Assembly: GCA_964019695.1 (NCBI GenBank)
Contig: OZ026524.1
Location: 62,689,066-62,753,065, forward strand
From: Loripinus fragilis
Taxonomy: Eukaryota > Mollusca > Bivalvia > Lucinida > Lucinidae
DNA: 64,000 nt
Reading direction: 5' to 3'
In this document: piece by piece, positions 57,543 through 64,000 of the stretch
Numbering within the stretch: the first letter of the stretch is position 1
Layout of the letters: each line of letters begins with the position of its first letter
Translations under genes and position numbers: made by a program
The notes under the pieces: model-generated
The model's database searches: none
What the model was told of the DNA's origin: nothing
Seen by the model: the letters and a program-made list of their open reading frames with translations, nothing else

Positions 57543-57593
57543 AAAATCAACAGCAGTGACCGTTTTTTTTTTTTGTTTTTTTTTTTGTTTTTT
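57543..57593. repeat. Poly-T tracts
   Basis: Interrupted T runs (about 10-11 T each) just before the TTA-flanked MITE. Confidence 0.8.
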
Positions 57594-57596
57594 ATC

Positions 57597-58063
57597 TTAA
57601 GCCTTGCTCACACGTACAGACGCTACGACCCACTTGCAACCTATTAGTGACTGATTTTATTGCCGACCCATGACAGCTTTACGAATGAATGAAATTACCT
57701 GGATTACCTATACTTGGAATTAATTGGTCGCAGTCGGAAAATGTTTGGTTAGGAATCAGTCAGCGACCAGGCGCTATATTGATTTTAATTGGCGGACATT
57801 TGCCAAACAGTTTTCAAATCAGCGACAAGTCAGGGGACGCTTGGCGACCAGTGAAACCTTGTCGCGACCAAATTCAGCCGTGGCCCGTCTTTTGTGCATG
57901 TCAAAAGACAGCTCGCGTCTGATTCGAGTAGGATGTACTCAGCGATTGGTCACCGATTCAGCAAAGTATTTCTGTGACATTTGCAACCTGTCCACGATTT
58001 TAACTTTTCTTAGTCGCGAATCGGTCGCCAAGTTGTTGCAACGTCTGTTTGAACAGGGCTTTA
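57597..58063. mobile_element. Harbinger-type MITE (TTA duplication) beside a splice donor
   Basis: The element 57600-58060 (461 bp) has ends AGCCTTGCTCA and TGAACAGGGCT, with the further inverted words CAGACG..TTGCAAC / GTTGCAACGTCTG, flanked by TTA on both sides. A TTA/TAA duplication is typical of PIF/Harbinger. The interior is dense in GCGACC/GGTCGC words in both orientations. Plus frames crossing it (57689-58137) are open but carry no domain. Its right edge is 17 bp from the donor of the TM5 exon of the receptor. Confidence 0.75.
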
Positions 58064-58085
58064 GGTTTTGTTTTTTATGTCTTAC

Positions 58086-58250
58086 CAGGAGTTGTTTCCA
58101 TCATTCTGGAAAGAGAACACGCTCATTTTTCTCTTAAAGATTTCCTTGAAGATCAACAAGAAGCAAGCCACTGTAGGTCCGAGAGGTATCAACAACACCG
58201 CGCCTATAGCCATCGTGTAGGAGAAACTCTCGTTACGGTCCCATACACAC
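58086..58250 (-). CDS. Receptor gene, ECL2-TM5-ICL3 exon
   Basis: 165 nt between acceptor TTTTTACGGCAG and donor CTGGTAAGA on the minus strand. After one leading base it reads CVWDRNESFSYTMAIGAV, then LLIPLGPTVACFLLIFKEIF, then KRKMSVFSFQNDGNNS, leaving two bases that complete Trp with the TM6 exon. The Cys-Val-Trp start fits the conserved extracellular loop 2 cysteine (disulfide to TM3), the Pro-containing hydrophobic run is TM5, and the basic stretch begins intracellular loop 3, which is short in this model (about 20 residues). The previous exon (TM1-TM4) must end with two codon bases and was not found in the window. The ligand cannot be inferred. Confidence 0.85.
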
Positions 58251-58777
58251 CTGCCGTAAAAATGATATCACATGACGATACATCTGCGTTTGCAGGGAGC
58301 AGATTATATGAGGGACATTCAATATGTAATGAAACCAGGCCAATAAATCATAAAGCTTTATATTAGCACATATTAAAATAACTTTCATAAAAATATCGCT
58401 TTCATTGCCTTGAATTCACTGAGCCTAAGCTATAATTGCCCACCCTACATTTTTGGTGCTTATTAAAACAGTAAAATGCACTGAGAAAAACATTTGATAT
58501 TCTTTGGTAGCAAAAACTATTTCAAATATCAAAGTAGGCTACAATATATTTTTACTTGAACATTAATATTGCTGATGCTGCAGGAGCTTCAAGATTAAAT
58601 ACTCCCTTCAACTCAAAAGTCACATTTTGCTAGAATCATGAAAACTATTGTTCTAATACTTGTTATGTTTTATTACAGCTTTACATCTCCTTCTCATCGA
58701 CCCATTGTAGCTTGAGCAATATTTTCACAAATACGCCCAACGATACGCTCTAGCTGAGCAAGATTGTGTGTAGTCAT
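58251..58777. other. No exon seen upstream of TM5 exon
   Basis: AT-rich intron-like sequence; no TM1-TM4 exon recognised. Confidence 0.4.
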
Positions 58778-58885
58778 GACCTTAAACCAATAGAAAACAT
58801 ATGTGATGTATTGAAACGTCCCCAGCGAGAACTTTCCCAGCCACACAATCTACCCCAGTCGCACAATCTTGCTCAGTTACACTAG
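58778..58885 (+). pseudogene. Possible Tc1 transposase relic (third catalytic region)
   Basis: DLKPIENICDVLKR then QPHNLPQ resembles DLNPIExxWDxLxR around the last catalytic acidic residue of Tc1 transposases, ending at a TAG. A short match with no TIRs seen. Confidence 0.45.
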
Positions 58886-59049
58886 CTGGTGTTTAAGTGG
58901 GTGATATAAGAGTTATCCAAACCATTTGCATGGGTTTTATGACATTATTGTTATAATATTATACAATGTTATGACAGCAGATTTAAAGTGACCCATAATC
59001 GACAATTCTAATGCACTTGCAAATGCAACGCGACGTCTGATTGGATAAC

Positions 59050-59092
59050 GTCATAAATTTGCGACAGTATATCCTGCGATATACTGTCGCTA
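59050..59092. repeat. Hairpin with GCGACAGTATATC arms
   Basis: GCGACAGTATATCCTGCGAT and its mirror GATATACTGTCGC form a perfect 13 bp stem with a 4-base loop at about 59059-59089. Confidence 0.75.
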
Positions 59093-59250
59093 ACTCGACG
59101 TCATTACGTAACGTCGCTTTTCATTGGCTGTAAAGTGAAAATATACAGCTGGCGAGTGGTTTCATGCAGCTGACAGCCGATGGACGTTGGCGCAACATAC
59201 TACTTTTTCACAGTCAGTCTTAAGTAAAAATGTTACTTGTGCATTAGAAT

Positions 59251-59423
59251 GGGGATAACTGTGTATTCAAAATTTCATTTGGGGAGGTATATCGTCGGAT
59301 ATTCATTTGGTAATCACGTTTTACGGCTCCGCTTTCGCGTCGTCGTAAAATTAAATTACCGACCGTATATCCGACGATATACACCCCCCCCCCCCAAAGG
59401 AAATTTTGAATACAGTTATCCCC
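59251..59423. mobile_element. Foldback MITE with GGGGATAACTG ends
   Basis: The left GGGGATAACTGTGTATTCAA and AGGTATATCGTCGGATA are mirrored by TATCCGACGATATACACCCC and TTGAATACAGTTATCCCC; centre GTTTTACGGC/GTCGTAAAAT. Open frames on both strands here are by-products of the palindrome. Confidence 0.8.
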
Positions 59424-59606
59424 TAATTGATAACAATAGATAGCATTGCAATTGGTACTCTGTAATGAGAACATTAGTGTAGTATTCATAAATATTTTCC
59501 CTAACATTTTAATGTAAATGTCAGCTGTAATATAAGATGGATGATAATAAAGAGAGGTGAAAAAATCTGAAATACGGTTTTCATTACCTACACAGTTCCA
59601 TCAGAA

Positions 59607-59825
59607 TGGTTGAAAAGGCAAGTGAGTATTATCAGAAATACCACAAGCTCAAACTGCAGACCAACCCACGGTACCTTTAGGGAGAGCCACAGAATAATAA
59701 TAGTCACACGATACCAGAAAGACAAACACAGTAAAGTAAGATAACACAGAACAAAAACAAAATCAATATGCGCAAAATCAACAACGAATCAACAACAACG
59801 GAACCACAACCTTAAAACTGTCCTA
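59607..59825. repeat. Dispersed repeat, partner at 51966-52255
   Basis: GAGTATTATCAGAAATACCACAA, CAAACTGCAGACCAACCC, GAGAGCCACAGAA and CAACAACAACGGAACCA parallel the other copy. Confidence 0.6.
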
Positions 59826-61315
59826 GATTCCGTTTTTGTTATAACAAAATTATAAGCTCTTGCTAATTTGTGCAATATATAATCAATAATCACATATTTG
59901 GGACACTATGAGGGTTGGTCAAAAATAACTGAGCCCTACCTCATAATTTTGAAATAATTATTAAAGATAAACAATACAAAAAATGGAAATAGCTTGCTAT
60001 TCACTGCTGCTGGAAAAAAATAGCAAACAGTTCCATCATTAAAATGTCACGTTTCAAAATGTATGCTTCCATAACGCCTGTATTTATAAATCAAGCATAT
60101 CTGAATGTAGATAACAGTTATATTTGTTTGTATGATGGTTTCTTCGAAATAGATATAACAATAAAATCAATTGTGTATAGCTTGTAGAAAGTAAAATGTT
60201 CTCATACCACTATGCCTCCGTTACATCTATTTTCCATAACAAGACTTTAAATGCTCATTGAAAAGGACACAAACGTTAACATTTCATGATAATGCTACTT
60301 TGGTGCACCATGTTAATTGTGTTGCCATAAAAATTCTGCTAGCCAGATAAACGGCATGATTAATTTGGAAATTTTGTTTGATATATGTATCTAAATATAC
60401 CTGTCCTTTCAGTTTACTCCAAAAAGCAGCATTGCCATCAAATATAGTTCTGTTTCATAGATTTTTCATCGCATTATATATAATAATATCAAAATGCAAA
60501 TGTATATGCAGTGAATTTTGGTGAAGATACATTGTAATCGGCTGACACTAAGTCTGTTACGGATCATAGAGCTTTTCTAATGCTATGTTATTTGTTATTT
60601 GTTGAAGCATGAAGAACAATTCCTCAAATCAGGTTTTAATGAAATACGTAGTATAAATATGACAGAATGTGCATTGTGGAAACTTATTTAATCAAATTAC
60701 AGTTAGAAATTGTTGGAAATCGTTACGGAACTATAGATTTTCATGTTTATATTAATCCAACATTTCCAAGTAATATGTTTATATTTATGCCTAAAGCAAA
60801 CGTAGTACCATGCAGGTACAGTCTAGAGAATTAAGATATATCATTATAAGAAATATATTTACAATGATGGATCTACAAAGAAGGCCTATTGGTTATTTCC
60901 AATATTGTTAGCATATGTTTTAAAAATGTTCAATGACAAATGAACAGTTTATGCAATAAGTTAGTAATACTATTTGAATTTGTTTTGCTGTGTTTTATGG
61001 CTGGTATTCATATAGTTTGGAGGAGTTAATAACAGTAGGCAGAACAAAGAGAAGTTACAGGCTCGAAGAGAAAGTTAAAGTATTTATTAATCAATATAGT
61101 GATATATGGCTTTATAAAAGACAAGAATATATCATAATTTAATGTTGTAATGAAGCTTAAGTGTTTACTTTGCACGTACTGATTTTTACATATGTGTCTA
61201 TGTTCCTTAACAAAACAAATGCTGGCCTCTTGGTTTAGTTAAACTAAAATTTGTGTTGAAACATACATTAAGATCATAATTGATGTTGGTAGACTGTGGT
61301 TAATGTAGACTAGAT
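59826..61315. other. No gene seen
   Basis: About 1.5 kb of strongly AT-rich sequence with no open frame over 60 codons on either strand and no recognised repeat. Confidence 0.5.
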
Positions 61316-62715
61316 TTAGCCCCAGTTACACTGTCACGATTCAAGCCCCGATTCACCACGACTCTTCCCGATTTGAGAAGATGGTAAAATCGGCTTGCAT
61401 TGGGATGCGTCGGATTGGAAAAAAAAAGAAATTCCAGCATCAATATGATGTCTCACGATGCTCCTACGGTGTCTGCACGATCCATCTACGTATCCACTAC
61501 GACTCATGACGGCAGCGCTACTATTCACCACGGTGGAGCTACGAATGCTCACGATGCCTCGACGATTCAAGCCGGTAGCGCTACGGTAGCGTCACGACCT
61601 CCCACGAATCTGCACGATTTAGTGTTTGTCATGCGACAGTCCGGGAGGAGGGGGGGGGGGGGGGGGGGTACTCTCATTTTTTCTTCATACGTAGGCTCAG
61701 GCACAGCATCTACCGTTCACCCCCACCCACCCCCCCCCCCCCCCCCCAAAAAAAAAAAAACAACCAAAAAACAGGAATTTCAAGAACCCCCAGAAATATT
61801 TGAAATTTTAACAACATCCCAAAATGCCCCCATTCTGTACCTTGACCTTAAAAAAGACCCCAAAATGCAAAGAATTGACCCCTAAATATAGTCTTATTTT
61901 GTGATGACCCCCCCCCCCCAAAAAAAAATATCCACAAAATCTGCATACCCAGATTTTTTTCATTTTTCTGAAAACCCGAAAAAAAACCCCTAAAATTCAA
62001 AATTTTGAACCCCAAAAAACTACCCGCGCCTACGTATGTATGAAAATATCTGAGTACCACCCCCCCAGGCGACAGTTAACAAAATTATGACACCAAATAT
62101 CATTATCTCTTCAATCTTTGACGAAGTCAGTCATGCCATTAAAAAGAAAAGCTGCGGTAAAATCACAACAGTCACCGGACCCACAGGCTAGCCTCAGTCC
62201 TGTCCCTATTCCAGTGTCATGTCCAGTTGTATCAGATGACGTCCAGTTCAAGCTGCAAAATAGCAATTTGAAGTCTCTGGACATAATCTATGATGCGCTT
62301 CACTAAAATTCACTTTTGAAAATGATTTTCAGCAATGATACCTCAGTTTTTATACCAGAATATTGTGTCAGTGATAACCCGATTCGCCACGAACGCCCAT
62401 GAATGACCACAAATACTACTACGATACCACTAGGAATGATCCCGATCCCGCTACGGTAGAGCAACGACTTAGGCCACGCCCACAATTCAACACGATTCAC
62501 CCCCGACGAGTTTAAACGGTTCAAACTCGTCATAGCCTTGTTGTGGAGGTTCCCGAATCACCAGGATTCTTCACGAATCACCACGGTACTAATAGGACTC
62601 GCGCCAATGTCTCTACGGTGCTACTACGACTCATAACGATGCATCACGACTTGATAAATCGGGGTGAGTCGTAGCTCTGCCGTGGCCAAAATCGTGAATG
62701 TGTAACTGGGGCTTA
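61316..62715. mobile_element. Harbinger-type element with CACGA-rich ends
   Basis: The element 61319-62712 has ends GCCCCAGTTACACTGTCACGATT and AATCGTGAATGTGTAACTGGGGC, flanked by TTA (61316-61318 and 62713-62715), a PIF/Harbinger-type duplication. Both subterminal regions (to about 61620 and from about 62370) are packed with CACGA, CTACG and GATTC words in both orientations. A short plus frame (62118-62306, MTKSVMPLKRKAAVKS) has no known domain. A separate MITE is nested at 61641-62068. Confidence 0.75.
61633..62076. mobile_element. hAT-type MITE (8 bp duplication) nested in the Harbinger-type element
   Basis: The element 61641-62068 is flanked by GCGACAGT at 61633-61640 and 62069-62076, an 8 bp duplication as in hAT elements. 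The arms contain poly-G then GGTACTC..TTCATACGTAGG on the left and CCTACGTATGTATGAA..GAGTACC then poly-C on the right. The interior is C/A-rich low-complexity; the 161-codon plus frame through it is not a gene. Confidence 0.75.
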
Positions 62716-63756
62716 ACATAGAATAATTTCTATATACTGTTTCTTGCAAATTGAATGTTGATATTATTGTGTATTTCTTTTTACTGGCAAAGGGATTTTG
62801 TATGTATGTATGCTCATTTTTTTTTTTTTGCTTTAAATATTCTTAGAGTTTATAAACAAGTTTCTGTTGACGTTTTATTACACCAATGATTCGAAAAAGC
62901 ACTTTTTAAATGATGGTTTAAGAAAAAACAACCGTATAAATATTTTCTGTAACAAATGTGAATTGTAAATACCCCAGAAAAGTTTCCATTTTGAAACACC
63001 AGATGCAGTGTTTAAAGTACCATGCCTTACCACTAGCCAATATGATAGTTAAATTTTATTCTTTTGAGAAGAATTAAATAAATTGTGCCATTGTCTATGC
63101 AGTTTCATTTAATCACAAACCAATGATGTTTAACCATTTACAAAATCGTTGATCCTAATAAAATGATATCTGGCTTGTTTCTTACCTGTGTTAGTACCTT
63201 GATTTCATGTTTATACGATCTAACATAGGTTTGACTGCATAGTATCAAAATAATCATGCTGTGCACGCGCAAATCTGAACAACCATGGTATAGGCTCCAT
63301 AACTCTCACGCACAGGTTCTATTTTTGAACTTCTGTTACTCATTAACGATGAAACTGGCGTGGGTTATATTTATACACGTTATGATAGAGGTAATAGACA
63401 TTTCCCTGACATCCAAGCCAGCTTATTGAGAAAAGTTTATTTTCACCATTTTTTATTCTTTATTTCACGTTTAACTCAACATAGTTAACAACAAGATGTA
63501 TAATACATATTCATGTATGTGTAAGACGTTGATACTGTATCAGTTTTGGTGGAATGGCTGGTATGCAGTGTATATGAGTGTTACAAGTCTACAACTCAAC
63601 AATTTAGAAAGATGAAATAAGGGTTTATGCACTATTTTAAAGGGCTAAGCATTGAAAATTCACAAGTACATGTATTCAGTTTAGTGAATATTTAGATATA
63701 GTAAACATTAAAAAGCTTAGACTAGCTTTGACCAAACTTCATGTTTCTTCATATAT
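62716..63756. other. No gene confirmed; TATA-like site on the minus strand
   Basis: On the minus strand TATAAATATAACCC lies at about 63366-63379, and a donor-like CAGGTAAGAAAC at about 63180-63188. A non-coding first exon between them is conceivable for a minus-strand gene such as the receptor, but no supporting coding sequence exists. Confidence 0.2.
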
Positions 63757-64000
63757 AGACTTGAAATAGAAATGGGCAGATGGGCGCTACCTGAAAGATT
63801 TGCGATTGATGATCGAAAATGAAAGTTATGCAACAAACTAGAGGACGAATGTCATTTTGTTTTACTTTATGATGCTATAAGGACACAATACATTGTTCGT
63901 TACTACTTAAGAAGACCCAGTATGTTTAAGTTAATTGAATTGGTCTCATCCAAATGTAAAACTCAGGTTAAAAACCTTGCAACTTTATTTTTAAAGCGTT
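63757..64000 (+). pseudogene. LINE relic, RT C-terminal tail, runs off the window
   Basis: One plus-strand frame reads GRWALPERFAIDDRK, a TGA at 63820-63822, then KLCNKLEDECHFVLLYDAI, YYLRRPSMFKLIELVSS and KNLATLFLKR. LEDExHFxLxC, YYxRRPSM and a final hydrophobic helix are typical of the tail following the reverse transcriptase in animal LINEs (Jockey/CR1-like or related). The last Cys of the zinc-like motif is replaced by Tyr. The core RT is absent, as in 5'-truncated copies, and the internal stop shows decay. It continues past the right edge. Confidence 0.7.

Noticed and set aside
57689..58137. Overlapping plus frames of 77 and 137 codons
   Set aside because: They run through a TTA-flanked MITE and are antisense to the TM5 exon; no domain.
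59237..59507. Frames on both strands of 68 and 87 codons
   Set aside because: By-products of a foldback palindrome, which makes both strands similarly open.
61400..61885. 161-codon plus frame with Gly and Pro runs
   Set aside because: Crosses the border of two transposons and consists of homopolymer tracts; no conserved domain.
63180..63380. TATA-like box plus donor on the minus strand as receptor promoter and first exon
   Set aside because: AT-rich DNA yields such matches often, and no TM1-TM4 coding exons lie between it and the TM5 exon; kept only as a low-confidence note.
1..64000. CRISPR arrays, bacterial operons, rRNA or phage features
   Set aside because: The direct repeats are transposon units or LTRs, not short repeats with unique spacers, and everything else is eukaryotic in organisation.

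Overview
The window looks like AT-rich, repeat-laden genomic DNA of an invertebrate animal, most likely a bivalve mollusc. That taxonomic call is inference. It rests on the mix of transposons (Ty3/Gypsy elements with a tRNA-Leu type primer site, tRNA-headed SINEs, many foldback MITEs, Tc1-like relics, tandem-repeat elements ending in GGTGAGCTA-like hairpins) and on a multi-exon, low-GC gene with kilobase introns. There are no operons, bacterial genes, CRISPR arrays or rRNA.

Only one host gene can be supported. The 3' half of a rhodopsin-like (class A) G-protein coupled receptor lies on the minus strand between about 58.25 and 45.5 kb. Four exons are joined by GT-AG introns in consistent phase: ECL2/TM5/ICL3 (58086-58250), TM6 (53044-53159), TM7 (50812-50902) and helix 8 plus C-tail with the stop (45499-45706). 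Exons for TM1-TM4 were not found and may lie beyond the right edge. TM7 lacks the usual NPxxY motif. Next to the TM6 exon are one diverged copy and one fragment of the same exon.

Layout. 0-1.45 kb: right arm of a dispersed repeat carrying palindromic GTAACATATGTTAC-like motifs. 1.45-14.9 kb: no gene; MITEs, foldbacks, SINEs, a LINE relic (13.1-13.6 kb) and a Tc1 relic (12.5-12.8 kb). 14.9-19.9 kb: a ~5 kb palindromic structure whose arms are the repeat seen at 0-1.45 kb. 20.15-20.94 kb: a truncated Tc1-like transposon with TA target duplication. 23.1-31.4 kb: a complete minus-strand LTR retrotransposon (element A) with 1.6 kb near-identical LTRs, target duplication, primer site, polypurine tract and gag, but no pol; instead it carries a two-finger C2H2 ORF and an acidic/proline-rich ORF. 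31.4-39.9 kb: a plus-strand, frameshifted Ty3/Gypsy relic (element B) with an unusual Gln/Asn/Val/Pro repeat region, gag, protease, RT, RNase H and integrase, interrupted by a 1.07 kb TIR element. 40-45.4 kb: essentially empty. 45.5-58.3 kb: the receptor gene, its introns filled with foldbacks, a piggyBac-type MITE (TTAA), Tc1-type insertions (TA), a Harbinger-type MITE (TTA) beside a splice donor, and a ~150 bp tandem array. 58.3-64 kb: foldbacks, a Harbinger-type element with a hAT-type MITE nested in it, and a LINE reverse-transcriptase tail at the right edge.

The main story is therefore mobile-element archaeology: nested insertions with readable target duplications, plus one host receptor gene. 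The most unusual object is element A, a young gag-plus-zinc-finger LTR element without polymerase. The second is the palindromic-motif repeat at 0-1.45 and 14.9-19.9 kb. All family calls come from reading motifs by eye; no database search was possible.
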